Origin: Sthenelais limicola
Lineage: Eukaryota > Annelida > Polychaeta > Phyllodocida > Sigalionidae
Direction: 5' to 3'
Assembly (NCBI GenBank): GCA_942159475.1
Contig: OW804094.1
Location: 25,032,366-25,096,365 of the forward strand
DNA: 64,000 nt
Part shown: piece after piece, positions 41,621 through 53,810 of the stretch
How positions within the stretch are numbered: the stretch's first letter is position 1
Layout of the letters: each line of letters opens with the position of its first letter
Program-made: the position numbers and the translations under genes
Notes under the pieces: generated by a model
What the model was told of the DNA's origin: nothing
Database searches by the model: none
What the model saw: only the letters and a program-made list of their open reading frames with translations

Positions 41621-43407
41621 TGAGTCATAATTCATGACCCCAATATCTTCTGTTATATTCTTTATAAAAAACATCTTTTTTAATATACGGTAACATCACT
41701 CCCTATGGAAGTACCGGTAATATTACTTCCACATGCTTCCAATCCTTGGTTGAGTGGGGAAATGTATACAAACCCTCACTATACTGTCCAGCCACCCTTA
41801 CTTTTTGTCCCGATCGACCCGGTGATTTTTGTCCCGTTTGGTTTTTGTCCTGATCGTGTGTCAGCTTTTCTTAAACTATATTTATCAGTATTACGGCGGT
41901 GGTTTATTAGAATCGTTATTAGAACGTTGCGTTGCCGTGATTTGGGCCGTCGTATGGGCGATAATAGGGAAAGACATTGGATATCTTATTTCTCTCAGTA
42001 TATCGAAATATATATAACTTATTGTTTAGTCATCATGAGTCACTAAACATGTATGGGTCTAGAAATACTGAAATTTGTCAACTGAAACGTACTCACCACT
42101 GGAGATATCCTACAATGCAAAATCCCAACGACCTTCCTTCTCACTGTCTCAGTTCGAAAATTGCGGCAGAGGATTTACTCAGGTATGTGCCGCTAGGTGG
42201 CGGCAGTGTCGTGTAGTCCATAGGGTCTCTTTCTAGTTCTATGATAGGGTGTATAATAGTTTACAAGAGCCTTAGGCCGAGCCCCTCAATCCTTAAAAAG
42301 CATGAATTTGGTGGTCCAAGGAAGGAGACTATGCTATTCTAGTCCCCGAACACAACACATGTCAATTTTTATGGAACTTAACTATTATTTCTGCTTTCAA
42401 ACTAGATATGGTAGGCCTATATCGAATTAACTTGATAAAACTCAGGCCTATATAGGCCTAAGGCTATATTCATATATTTTTACGATTTTATAATAAATAT
42501 TGTATTTTCTTGGTTGTCCCCGAACACAACACATGAACAAATATTGCAAAAATGCATATGAATATTGGTTATTGTGCCCTTGTCTACCTTGGTGTCCATT
42601 TTATACTGACGGGGATAGCCTATTTCTATTCAATCTAAGTTATTTTATTTTAGGCCTAATTAAATTTTTCTCTTTAATTCCTGATATTCTGATGCAGTTT
42701 TCTGGCCCCTGTTCCCGAACACAAGAACCCATATATATTTAATAAAAGTTCAGACATCAACGAATATATTACAGTACCAATAATTTATGTTCAGAATTAC
42801 ATAGCCTACACAATTGAATAGCATACTTTACTTTTTCATTTTTGTCCAATTTTATCATTTTTTGGTCATAGCATATTTTCACCCGAACACAACACCCCTG
42901 TCCCCAAACACAACACCCCACTCTGGCCCCGAACACAACACAACACCCTGTCCCAAACACAACAGCCCATTTATTTCAGGGAAAATAAGAAGTCACTTGG
43001 AATATCCTTTACTGTTTCATTTTTGTTCGATTTTATCATTTTTTGGTCATAGCATATATGTGATGTGTTTCGGGAAAATAGGTCTTGAGTTACAAAAAAT
43101 AGATTTTGAGATACAATTATATTTGAAAAGTTGAGATCAAGCCGATTCCAATTGTAGTTAACAGTCTAATAATCTAATCTAGATACCAAATCTAGATACC
43201 AAATATCTATGGTAAAAATACCAACTTTGCGACTTGTGACTCATTTCTCTCAAACACATCACATATGTACCCGAACATAACACCCCTGTCTCCAAACACC
43301 CCACCCCACCCTATCCCCGAACATAACACCTCCTTAATTTAAGGGAAAGTAGCCTAACCATTCACTTGAAAGATGACCAATGGTATAAGTTCAGAATTAC
43401 ACACATG
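41621..43407. repeat. Right inner arm of the giant foldback (inverse of 34080-35866)
   Basis: Reverse complement of the left inner arm without indels. The translated frames of the two arms are identical. It contains the inverse of the TGTTGTGTTCGGGGA motifs and of the short family B MITE (43060-43262). Confidence 0.93.
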
Positions 43408-43436
43408 CACTTTTTCGTTATTATTCAATTTTATCT

Positions 43437-43660
43437 GAAACAATATTGGTATAATATCGGCTCAATATCAGAAACTGATATCAGAAATAGTATTGGTATG
43501 ATATCGGCTCAATATCAGAAACTGATATCAGAAATAGTATTGGTATGATATCGGCTCAATATCAGAAATTGATATCAGAAATAGTATTGGTACGATATTG
43601 GCTCAATATCAGAAACTGATATCAGAAATATTATCGGTATGATATCGGCTCAATATCAGA
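43437..43660. repeat. Right arm, tandem 47-bp GATATC units
   Basis: Four to five units of CTGATATCAGAAATAGTATT followed by GGTATGATATCGGCTCAATA. They are the inverse of the left-arm units at 33857-34050 but longer and more regular. Confidence 0.85.
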
Positions 43661-44400
43661 TCTGATATAGGGCCGATCGAACATTCAAAGAATTTTGGGA
43701 AATATATTTAAGAAGAGCTTGAATTAGGTACATAAGAGGACAATCAAAGCATCTGCAAATACTTTCATTTTCATCAGAAATTGATATCAGAATGATATCC
43801 ATCTGATATCAGATCTGATATGATAAAAATTCAAAAATCTTTAAAAATTCCTATTTCAGAAAGAATTTTGGGAAATATATTTAAGGAGAGCTTGAATTAG
43901 GTACATAAGAGGACAATCAAAGCATCCGCAAATACTTTCATTTTCATCAGAAATTGATATCAGAATGATATCCATCTGATATCAGATCTGATATGGAAAA
44001 AATTCTGAAATCTTTAAAAATTCCTATTTCAGCAAGAATTTTGGGAAATATATTTAAGGAGAGCTTGAATTAGGTACATAAGAGGACAATCAAAGTATCC
44101 GCAAATACTTTCATTTTCATCAGAAATTGATATCAGAATGATATCCATCTGATATCAGATCTGATATGGAAAAAATTCTAAAATCTTTAAAAATTCCTAT
44201 TTCAGCAAGAATTTTGGGAAATATATTTAAGGAGAGCTTGAATTAGGTACATAAGAGGATAATCAAAGCATCTGCAGATAATTTTTTTTATATCAGAAAT
44301 TGATATCAGCCAGATATCCGTCTGATATCAGAATCTGATATAAAAAAAATTCTAAAATCTTTAAAAAATTCTATTTCAGCAAACTTTGAACAGAAGAGCT
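43661..44400. repeat. Right arm, ~173-bp tandem repeat
   Basis: Four units spaced about 173 bp start near GAATTTTGGGAAATATATTT (43690, 43862, 44035, 44208) and each carries ATCAGATCTGATAT palindromes. The left arm has no counterpart, so this expansion happened on one side only, after the arms formed. Confidence 0.85.
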
Positions 44401-44567
44401 TGAAACCCCCTTTTTGCATGCATATTTTTTAGTATGTAAAAATTTCTTGCTCATTGGAATCTGATATCAGTCTGATATCAGCCTGATATCAGAATGACAT
44501 GCCTATCTGATATCAGATCTGATATCAGATTCTGATATCGGGCTGATATCAGCTTTCTTGGTGGGTA

Positions 44568-45388
44568 CTGCTATAGGCGGGTTGCATTAGCGCTATATTT
44601 AGACATCCCATTTATTCCTGGCTCTATACTGCTATAGGAGGGTTGCATTAGCACTATATTTAGACATCCCATTTATTCCTGGCTCTATGCTACTATAGGG
44701 TGGTTGCATTAGTGCTATATTTAGACATCCCATTTATTCCTGGCTCTATACTGCTATAGGAGGGTTGCATTAGCACTATATTTAGACATCCCATTTATTC
44801 CTGGCTCTATGCTACTATAGGGTGGTTGCATTAGTGCTATATTTAGACATCCCATTTATTCCTGGCTCTATACTGCTATAGGGTGGTTGCATTAGTGCTA
44901 TATTTAGACATCCCATTTATTCCTGGCTCTATACTGCTATAGGGGGGTTGTATTAGCGCCATATTTAGACATCCCATTTATTCCTGGCTCTATACTGCTA
45001 TAGGAGGGTTGCATTAGCGCTATATTTAGACATCCCATTTATTCCTGGCTCTATACTGCTATAGGAGGGTTGCATTAGCGCTATATTTAGACATCCCATT
45101 TATTCCTGGCTCTATACTGCTATAGGGAGGTTGCATTAGCGCTATATTTAGACATCCCATTTATTCCTGGCTCTATACTGCTATAGGGTGGTTGCATTAG
45201 CACTATATTTAGACATCCCATTTATTCCTGGCTCTATACTGCTATAGGGTGGTTGCATTAGCGCTATATTTAGACATCCCATTTATTCCTGGCTTTATAC
45301 TGCTATAGGAGGGTTGCATTAGCGCTATATTTAGACATCCCATTTATTCCTGGCTCTATACTGCTATAGGGCGGTTGCATTAGCGCTA
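44568..45388. repeat. 61-bp satellite array, right part
   Basis: About 13 units in the same orientation and register as 20588-21849. It stops at GCATTAGCGCTAG, where unrelated sequence begins. Confidence 0.95.
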
Positions 45389-45435
45389 GTTTGTGTCTGC
45401 ATGCAATTAAAACATTCTTTTTTGCTGATCTTTAT

Positions 45436-45657
45436 GGGTCAGATTTTCAGAAAATGTACAAGTTAACTTCACCAATCTTTTCAAATAACCCAAATTTCAG
45501 ACAAAAATACAGTTCAACCTAACCAAACAGATTGCCTGAATCAACGAATGCCACATATACTCGGATTTACCTAGTATTGACCAAATTGCAGCTTAATTTA
45601 GCAGGATTTACTAAATGTGTACAGCTGCCAATTGTACATTTTCTGAAAATCTGACCC
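45436..45657 (-). mobile_element. Family A MITE, copy next to the satellite
   Basis: GGGTCAGATTTTCAGAAAAT to ATTTTCTGAAAATCTGACCC, about 222 bp. Confidence 0.88.
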
Positions 45658-45669
45658 TTATAATATTAT

Positions 45670-46054
45670 GTGATGTGTTCCAGGACAATGAATCACAGGT
45701 CGCAAAATTGTTATTTTTCTAAGTGATTTATTCACAGGATATATTTGTGGGAATGTTTTAACTAACGCCTCTCGTAGCCTGAATACATGTACCAAATTCC
45801 AGGACAGTGTAATAAATATATATCTACGGTCATCGTAATGAATAGGATTAGCTACTTTACTAGTTATTGCTCACACCAAAATACTGCAAACTTTGTTTTC
45901 AATGATAAAAATATAACACTTAAAATATAGAAATACGTATCAAATGCCCTACTGTTTACTACCATTAGAATTGGCTTGATCTCATCTTTTCAAATATAAT
46001 AATATGTCAAAATCCATTTTTGCGACTTGTTACTCATTTCCCTAGAACAATCAC
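45670..46054 (+). mobile_element. Family B MITE
   Basis: GTGATGTGTTCCAGGACAAT to CATTTCCCTAGAACAATCAC, about 385 bp, lying 12 bases after a family A copy. Confidence 0.8.
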
Positions 46055-47877
46055 ATTTGATTTGGTAAATCCGTTCTGGCAAGCCTGGGGAGTGTTTCAT
46101 AAAAATAAGAGGAAATCGTATGATATAAAATATTGTACCGATGTGTGGACTGGGAGTAAATAATCCCCATAGAGTTAGCATTGGGGCAATAAATAATCAC
46201 TCTATACATCGCCCCAGTAACGGTTTGACGATTATGAAGGCTATAGTTGAAATCGTTTGCTTCTAAAGATGGATATATGTAAGTTAGAACTCATAAAACT
46301 ATATGATCGATGAACAAACAGAGATTATTTATCTCTGCAATGGTGGGGCTATGGGACCTTTGCGCGACATGTCCACATGACGTCATGAAACTGCTACAGT
46401 AGCGCGACTCAAAAAATGGCCATACATTTACACAGGAGCAGGAAGTTAGTCGGTCCTATGTGTGCAGGCACGCACCTACACTCCACCCTGTAAAGCAACC
46501 AATCTCACTCACTCATTCCAGCACCCGTCACCATCCGTCCAAGAGACTTTCCCACCCACCCACACCTAATAAAAATTCTGACTTTCACAACAAAATCAAC
46601 AGGGCAAAGGACTATACATTTATTACAAAGACTCTCGCAGCAGCAAATAACCACTAAACAAGAACTCTCTCTATTCAAAACTACAATTTATTAATCCCTA
46701 TATCATATATATTTTATACCATCTTTAATCAAAATAAACAGCTCTGCAACAGCCTCCCACTTCCGCCTCCTGTTACTCAATGTATCTATCTTAACTATAT
46801 AAGATCTACATACATCGCCGAAATGCTCGCACATATAGGATAAGTTCTTATATAATGTGGTTTATTAGTTAAGTGCCGGGGCAATTATTGTCATTCTATT
46901 GATTGAAATCTCTGAGGACATTATGGAATAGATATATCTACATCATCTCACAAGTTATCAGTAGTCATATTTCGTGACCTTGACCTTGAGCAAGGTCATT
47001 GTTTCGAAAGGAAACGATAACCCTTAAATACACCATCATTATCGTCAAATTCGGTCACAATCTTAATAAAAGTGTAGTAATGGGACACTAAAAACCTACT
47101 TTTATGCTAAAATACAAAAAAATCACTAGTTTCCATGGAGACAGGCCATTATGACAAGGTTCACCACCTTTGCGGCAATTTTTTTATTCAGATTCGGAAA
47201 ATTCATGACATTCTACACAAAATACACCAAATTTAGCTTGTTATACGGTGGGTAGGGGTAATTTCTTAAATAATGGCTTTTTTGGCCCTTGGCCGCTGTA
47301 CTAATAATGACTTACTAGCAAATACCCGTGCTTTGCACGGGATTTGCTAGTGGGACAGTGGGGCCCACATCTTCCCACTCTCCTTGTTCCCTCTCCAACC
47401 ATCTTTCTCTTTCAAGTTGTCTCTGTAAGTTATAGTATCCGATTAACATTCATACCTCAAATGGAACCCTGTTAAGATGTTTTTTTTGTCACTGTTGTAA
47501 TGTTGTTGCCTCCCATTCCTTCTGCCTCCCCCCCCCCCACCCCTCTCCCCCCTCCCTCCTTCCCCTCCCCCGCCCCCCTTTCCCCTCTCCCCTCTCCCCT
47601 TCTAACTCCTTTCCAACCCTAATTTGTTAATTAAACATAGTGGAATGGCTTGGCACTATTTTTGGCAATGTGTATGTGAAATATAATGGCGATCTGGCCA
47701 GCGGTTTCAGAGATGATAGGGGTTTAAGGCTCGAAATGCTTATTTTGTTAATATAGAGATTCACACATATCATCACTTATAATGTAAATAACCGTTTCAT
47801 AAGGTCATTGCAAATAGTAAGATATCATCTTAAATTTAAGATGTATCCTCAATGTTTACGATCTCTTAACCCCATAT
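46055..47877. other. No gene seen; several small repeats
   Basis: 46976-47000 carries GACCTTGACCTTGAGCAAGG, a run of nuclear-receptor-like half sites, followed by a GTTTCGAAAGGAAAC palindrome and a GTTTCCATGGAGAC X-box-like motif. At 47310-47343 a hairpin (TACCCGTGCTTTGCACGGG) lies between TAGCAAA and TTTGCTA. At 47500-47605 there is a C-rich low-complexity tract. These may be pieces of old repeats. Confidence 0.45.
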
Positions 47878-48805
47878 GGGTAAGATTTTCAAAAAATGTA
47901 CAATTCGTCTTCACCAATCCTCTCAAATAACCCATATTTAAGACAAAAGTGAGCTTCAAAATACAGTTTAACATGTCAGAGCTGATACTTTAAATCAATG
48001 TGATACCAAATGTACTCGGTCAATATACCCGGTGTAACAGTTCTAAATTACCCCCCTCATCTAATATACCCCCCGGTAATTTAGACCTTAGGTTTAAATG
48101 ACCCCCTCTAGGTTCAAATTACCCCCCTTTGTTTCATTGATAATCTTACACCAACAATTCTAAAAGAACATATTGGGAGAGAAGGTCATATCTAATGCTT
48201 ATGGGAAATAAATTAAAGATCACTTTAAGGGTCTAATAATGAAATTTATTGTAATTCTGTATAATAATCCATTTTTCTTTCTATTTATTTAAACTTAAAA
48301 TATCATTGTAACTCAATGACTATGGGAGGATATTGCAAATAAAAAAACAAAACAACTAAAATCTATTCAGTTCTGTCTATCAGGCCTGTACTGTATCTAG
48401 GTTTAATTTATTCATTATTACTTTTATTGTCATAATTAAAAGAATAAATGTTTCAATGGGGGTAACACATACTGGGGGTATATTAGACCTAGGTTTAGTT
48501 TCCCCTTTCGGGGTACTTTGAACCTGGTGGGGGTACATTTGACCTAGGTCTAATATACCCCCGGGGGTACATTGAAACTAGAGGGGGTATATCCAACCTA
48601 GGTCTAAAGTACCCCCGGGGGTATATTGGACCTAGGTCAAATGTACCCCCGGTACATTAGACCTAGGTTAGTTATACCGGGGGGTACACCTGATGGGGGG
48701 TACATTAGACCTGCTACACCGGTATTCTTCATTTTTCTGCCTAATTTAGCAGAATTTCCTAAATGAGTAGAGCTGCCAATTGTACATTTTCTGAAAATCT
48801 GACCC
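47878..48805 (-). mobile_element. Family A MITE split by a 686-bp insertion
   Basis: GGGTAAGATTTTCAAAAAAT at the left and ATTTTCTGAAAATCTGACCC at the right. Removing 48033-48718 and one CCGG restores the family A interior (TATACCCGGTATTCTTCATT). Confidence 0.85.
48033..48718. mobile_element. 686-bp insertion with TG..CA ends and CCGG target duplication
   Basis: It starts TGTAACAG and ends CTGCTACA (an 8-bp imperfect inverted repeat), with CCGG at 48029-48032 and 48719-48722. Inside, C-rich text (TACCCCCC, GACCCCC) near the left faces G-rich text (GGGGGTACATT, GACCTAGG) to the right. TG..CA ends and a 4-bp duplication would fit a solo LTR, but the inverted C/G-rich blocks look more like a foldback element. 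The superfamily is undecided. Confidence 0.75.
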
Positions 48806-49379
48806 ATATACTACCCTCTTATATTAAAGATTAGGTCGTAGGCTTCACTTCTTTAATGAAGCACCCCTGGGTCTTCCAATGAACGCCGCCTTTTAAACAT
48901 GATAATGGGCCCATTGCATAAGGTTGCGAGAACCTCGTATGCCCTCGTATGTCAGTCATAAGTCCCTCGTAAGTTGAAAGCATGTGTATAAGCTGCCGAA
49001 ATTCGTATCCCCTCGTAAATGCACCCTCGCATCTCCCTCTAGCTGTGTATAAGGACTTTTTTCTCGTAAATATTTCGCAAATGTCTACGAGCATTTTTAA
49101 GGCTGCGCATCTTTTCGCATCTCCTCGTAACCTGGTTTTGAGTGCCGAAAAATAGAGGGGGAAAGAGAGGAGGGAGGGAGGAGAGCTCCTTATGTGTACA
49201 ATAATGCATTTCTAACGTTTGATTAAATGTCTTAAGGACATTCAGAGTAATACTTATTGGGCCAAGGTTGATAGTTCATGTTCATATTAATATAAAATAC
49301 CTTCTGAGGATTAACTTGCTAACTGTGGATTGGCCTTGCTAAAGGATTATAGGATTAATTTCTAGATTTCTTCTACTAT

Positions 49380-50640
49380 AGAAAAGCATTGGAAGGGGTA
49401 CAGGAAGAGGTACTGAAGGACTACTGAAAGGGGTACTGGAGAAGGCACAGGATGGGGTACAGGTAGACACACTGGAGGAGGTACAGTAGGTGGTACTGGA
49501 GGTGTTACAGCAGGAGGTACACGAGAAAGCAATGGAAGGGGTACAGGAGGGGTACTGGAGGAGGCACTACAGGAGGTATACTGGATGGGGTGCTGGAGGA
49601 GGCAGTGGAGGAGAAGTAATGGAGGGGTACTGGAGGAGGTACTGGAGGGGTACTGGTGGGTGTACTGGAGGAGGTACTGGAGGGGTACTGGGGAGGGTAC
49701 TGGAGGAGGTACTGGAGGAAGTACTGGAGGGGTATTGGAAGAGGTACTGGATGCATACTGGATGCATACTGGAGGAAGTACTGAAGGAGGTACTGGAGGA
49801 AGTATTGGAGGAGGTACTGGAGGAAGTACTGTAGGGGTATTGGAAGAGGTACTGGATGCATACTGGATGCATACTGGAGGAAGTACTGAAGGAGGTACTG
49901 GAGGAAGTATTGGAGGAGGTACTGGAGGAAGTACTGTAGGGGTACTGGAGGAGGTACTGGAGGGGTACTGGAGGGTGTACTGGAGGAGGTACTGGAGAGG
50001 TACTGGGGAGGGCACTGGAGGAGGTACTGGATGCGTACTGGAGGAAGTACTGGAGGGGTATTGGAAGAGGTACTGGAGGGGTACTGGAGGAGGTACTGGA
50101 GGAGGTACTGAATGCGTACTGGATGCATACTGGAGGAAGTACTGAAGGAGGTACTGGAGGAAGTACTGGAGGAGGTACTGGATGCGTACTGGAGGAAGTA
50201 CTGTAGGGGTACTGGAGGAGGTACTGGAGGAGGTACTGGAGGAGGTACTGGAGGAGGTACTGGATGCGTACTGGAGGAGATACTGGAGGAGGTACTGGAG
50301 GGGGTACTGGAGGGTGTACTGGAGAAGGTACTGGAGAGGTACTAGAGGAGATACTGGACGGTTATTGGAGGAGGTACTGGAGGGGGTACTGGAGGAAGTA
50401 CTAATGGAGTCCTTCCTCCAGTACCCCCTCCAGTACCTCCACCTCCAGTACCTCCACCTCCAGTACCTCCTCCAGAACCTCCTCCTCAAATTCCTCCTCC
50501 AGTACCTGCTCCTCCAGTACCACCTCCTCCACCTTCTCCAGTACCACCTCCTCCATTAACCTCCTCCAATACCTTCTTCTCCAGTCTCTCCTCCTCCAGT
50601 ACCAATTCCTCCATTAACCTCCTCCTCCAATTCCTCCTCC
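49380..50640. repeat. GGAGGTACT minisatellite with strand switch
   Basis: Units of about 12-15 bp (GGAGGAGGTACT) fill 49380-50405 on the plus strand. From about 50415 to 50640 the complementary text (CCTCCAGTACC) takes over, so the array is itself an inverted repeat. Higher-order units with GATGCATACT recur. Long open frames on both strands arise because most units are multiples of three. Confidence 0.9.
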
Positions 50641-50654
50641 TTTCAACCCCTGGT

Positions 50655-51119
50655 CGTTTCAACCCCAATCCGCTCCCCATACATAATTTGCCATTAACAC
50701 TACTGATAGCCACTACACCTAAGTATAGTGACAAAAATAAATAACTTCTTATCATTTTAGTTTATAATTTGCGTTGTAATTTGAATGACACGAACTACTC
50801 AACACCCAACAGTCGTTGTTCAGAATTATCTAGTAAGAATAATCAATCAGGGAGATTTAAGGGATGCAAATATTGGGTGAGGCGGCATACAAATACAATT
50901 ACATTGAGTAATACCATTAACCAATTACATCACTTATGAATGTTTATGACGCCAATAACCATTCATAACTTATCATGACAATACAAGAACAGTGTGATTG
51001 CATATAAGAATATATATATTATGTTGAGATATAAACGTGCCAGATCATTAATACTAATCTTGCCACACCATTCCAAGTTCAAATACCATAATAAACTCTT
51101 CGATTCAGTTAAAACTTCA
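50655..51119. other. No gene seen
   Basis: AT-rich interior of the GGGCCCATTG element between the minisatellite and its right subterminal repeats. Confidence 0.4.
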
Positions 51120-51324
51120 GATACGAGGAGATGTGATGTGTTGAATAATGCAAGTTACGAAAATTGCTGCGAGGGTTGTTATGCAAACCACCCCTCGTAT
51201 GTCTGTCATATCTCGTAAGTCTCTCGTAACTCAAAAAGATGCGATAGGAAACGAGGAGATGCGAGCTACTTACGAGCGTTTTGTTATACAATGGGCCCAT
51301 TGTGTGTATAACCAGGGAGGTATA

Positions 51325-51726
51325 GGTGATGTGTTTCAGAAAAAAAAGAGTCATGAGTCACAAAATTGCTATTTTTCAAAGTGTTTTTTCACACGATCTC
51401 TTGATTGAAATGTTCTGATTCTGATGGAGTTTAGCACTTATAGCCATATGAATCTATGTACCAAATTCCAGGATGTTGTATTAAATATATTCTTGCGTTT
51501 TGAAGTTTTCGTATGGAATATATATAATTACTTTACTGGATATTACCTACCAAGAAACATTGCAAACCTTTCTTTTCAAACATATCAAACTAAAAATATA
51601 GAAATACATATTAGGTGTCCTATTGTTTACTATCAGTGAATCAGCTTTATCTCCTATTTCCAATATGGTGATATCTCAAAATCCATATTTTGCGACTTAT
51701 GACTTAATTTCCTAAAATGGATCACA
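51325..51726 (+). mobile_element. Family B MITE
   Basis: GTGATGTGTTTCAGAAAAAA to CCTAAAATGGATCACA with the usual AT-rich interior, about 400 bp, 20 bases after the GGGCCCATTG element. Confidence 0.78.
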
Positions 51727-52057
51727 TATATACAGAGAGAGTGGAAGCGAAGTTTCATGCATGGTACCCCAATATAGTTAAGAGTTATGCCACTACAGCT
51801 TGTGGCGCTAACTACAGTGAATCAGGTCCACCCACCCCCGCCCCCATCCAATAGCCAGCAATTTTAAAGTTATTTTTAAGTATGTGATTATTATGGTGTT
51901 GCTGGGAAAAGGCAATCAAATTTTTCTGGCAATTTCAGTAAGTTAGCTACATTACCTATAAAGTAAATGCTTTAAACTTGAAGGCGATAATAATATGGCA
52001 ATTTATATAGGCCCATTCCTCGGTATACATATTCAACTTATCCCCTTCAGGCTATAT

Positions 52058-52289
52058 GGGTCCGATTTTCAGAAAATGTACAATTGGCAGATGAACATAA
52101 TTAGTAAATTCCACTAAATTGGACAGAAAAATTGTCAATGCTAGGTAAATCTGAGTTTATTTGGTGTTGCCCTGAATAAAACAATCTGTCTGGTTATGAT
52201 AGACTGTATTATGAACCTCATTTATGTCTTAAATTTGGATTGTTTGAGAGGTTTGGTGAAGCAAATTGTACATTTTCTGGTGGTTTCAC
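52058..52289 (+). mobile_element. Family A MITE, right end decayed
   Basis: Starts GGGTCCGATTTTCAGAAAAT. The last 20 bases (CATTTTCTGGTGGTTTCAC) are altered. Confidence 0.75.
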
Positions 52290-52447
52290 TTATATCAGCA
52301 TGCTTTTTTTTTTACGAAAGATCACATCTCAGCGATATGGCTTTCCTCAATGCATCTGTGATGTGTCATCTGCCTGAGAAAGTGACATGAGTGATCATAT
52401 GGACCTGGCAGGTTCACAAACCAGCACAAATCAACCTTCTCCTGGGC

Positions 52448-52633
52448 TTGGTTTTTCAGAAAATGTACAAGTGCAGCCTTATTTAGTAAATTCTGCCAAC
52501 TAAGGCTGCAATTTGGTCAATATTAGCTAAATTCGAGTTGTTCGGCATTGCATTGATTCTAGCAATCTGTTTGGTTAGGTTGAACTGTATTTTGAACTTT
52601 ATTTGCGTCTGAGATTTGGGTTATTTGAAAGGA
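52448..52633 (+). mobile_element. Family A MITE fragment
   Basis: Follows the family from TTTTTCAGAAAATGTACAAG to GGGTTATTTGAAAGGA, then is cut by the tandem repeat at 52634. Confidence 0.7.
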
Positions 52634-53356
52634 GTGAGTGAGTGAGGTTGGTTGCTTTTCGCCCTTATCAACACATTTAATATGGTTATATCAGGGGCGG
52701 GAGAGCTGAGAGGGAGTGAGTGAGAGTGGTTGCTTTTCGCCCTTATCAACACATTTAATATGGTTATATCAAGGGCGGGAGAGCTGAGAGGGAGTGAGTG
52801 AGATTGGTTGCTTTACGCCCTTATCAACACATTTAATATGGTTATATCAAGGGCGGGAGTGCTGAGAGTGAGTGAGTGAGTGAGAATGGTTGCTTTGCGC
52901 CCTTATCAACACATTTAATATGGTTATATCAAGGGCGGGAGAGCTGAGAGGGAGTGAGTGAGACTGGTTGCTTTACGCCCTTATCAACACATTTAATATG
53001 GTTATATCAAGCGCGGGAGAGCTGAGAGGGAGTGAGTGAGTGAGATTGGTTGCTTTACGCCCTTATCAACACATTTAATATGGTTATATCAAGGGCGGGA
53101 GAGCTGAGAGGGAGTGAGTGAGACTGGTTGCTTTACGCCCTTATCAACACATTTAATATGGTTATATCAAGCGCGGGAGAGCTGAGAGGGAGTGAGTGAG
53201 GGAGATTGGTTGCTTTACGCCCTTATCAACACATTTAATATGGTTATATCAAGGGCGGGAGAGCTGAGAGGGAGTGAGTGAGAGTGGTTGGTTGCTTTAC
53301 GCCATTATCAACACATTTAATATAGTTATATCAAGGGCGGGAGAGCTGAGAGGGAG
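52634..53356. repeat. ~88-bp tandem repeat
   Basis: About eight units, each GAGTGAGTGAGA, then TTGGTTGCTTTACGCCCTTA, then TCAACACATTTAATATGG and TATATCAAGGGCGGGAGAGC. Length varies through the GAGT run. Single inverted units lie at about 56850-56920 and 57205-57225. Confidence 0.9.
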
Positions 53357-53740
53357 GCAGTTTATGATCATACCCAGGAAATAGATCTATTTCCTCGAGT
53401 GGAGAAGAAGGGAGAGAGAGACAGAGAAAAGGGACAGAAAGGCAGTGAATTGTACATTTTCTGGCGACTTCACCCATGATCTGTACTTTTTCTGGGATAC
53501 ATGTAAGCTCCTGCCCCTCCCCCTCCCTCCCACCACCCACCCACCTCCCCCACATTCAGTATTACACACGGGGAGGGAGGCAAATCAATGTGAGTGGTAT
53601 CAGGCTATTCACCAAATGTTGGCAGGCGTTCCAGGAGCCATTACCAATCAGTGAGGAGAAGTAAAGTTTGTCATAGTTGATTTCTGCCATTTCCTGATGC
53701 TGGGAAAGACTCCATCAGTCAGTGTGTTGGCGTTTTATAT

Positions 53741-53810
53741 GGGTCAGATTGTCAGAAAATGTACAATTCACCTTTTCACCAATCCTCTCAAATAACCCAA
53801 ATTTCAGACG
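53741..53810 (-). mobile_element. Family A MITE end fragment
   Basis: Only GGGTCAGATTGTCAGAAAAT and about 50 further bases remain. Confidence 0.65.

Larger units (their letters stand above)
21854..44565. mobile_element. Giant foldback DNA element (interrupted by an LTR retrotransposon)
   Basis: It starts CCCACCAAGAAA and ends with the inverse TTTCTTGGTGGG, followed by TA. Deleting 21850-44567 rebuilds one uninterrupted 61-bp satellite unit, which fixes both borders to within a few bases. A TATT precedes the left end and TA follows the right end. Without the retrotransposon it is about 10.9 kb. It has GATATC-rich outer arms, inner arms of about 1.8 kb that are reverse complements without an indel, and a 5.75-kb centre. 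No transposase was recognised, so it may be non-autonomous or use an unrecognised spliced gene. Confidence 0.8.
48900..51304. mobile_element. Foldback element with GGGCCCATTG ends carrying a minisatellite
   Basis: Left end AATGGGCCCATTGCATAAGG; right end, inverted, CAATGGGCCCATTGTATAAC. Both subterminal regions (48925-49130 and 51120-51290) are filled with CTCGTA, CTCGCATCTCC and CTCGTAAGT in opposite orientation. The interior is mainly the GGAGGTACT minisatellite. About 2.4 kb, with no transposase. Confidence 0.6.

Noticed and set aside
46976..47000. GACCTTGACCTTGAGCAAGG as a nuclear-receptor response element
   Set aside because: Half sites are short and the surrounding text looks like an old repeat. 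There is no nearby gene start to regulate, so it is noted only within the unassigned region.
49362..50489. 375-codon minus-strand frame of Tyr/Gln/Pro/Ser repeats and plus-strand Gly/Glu/Trp/Tyr frames
   Set aside because: Product of the GGAGGTACT minisatellite, open in several frames on both strands, which is typical of low-complexity DNA.
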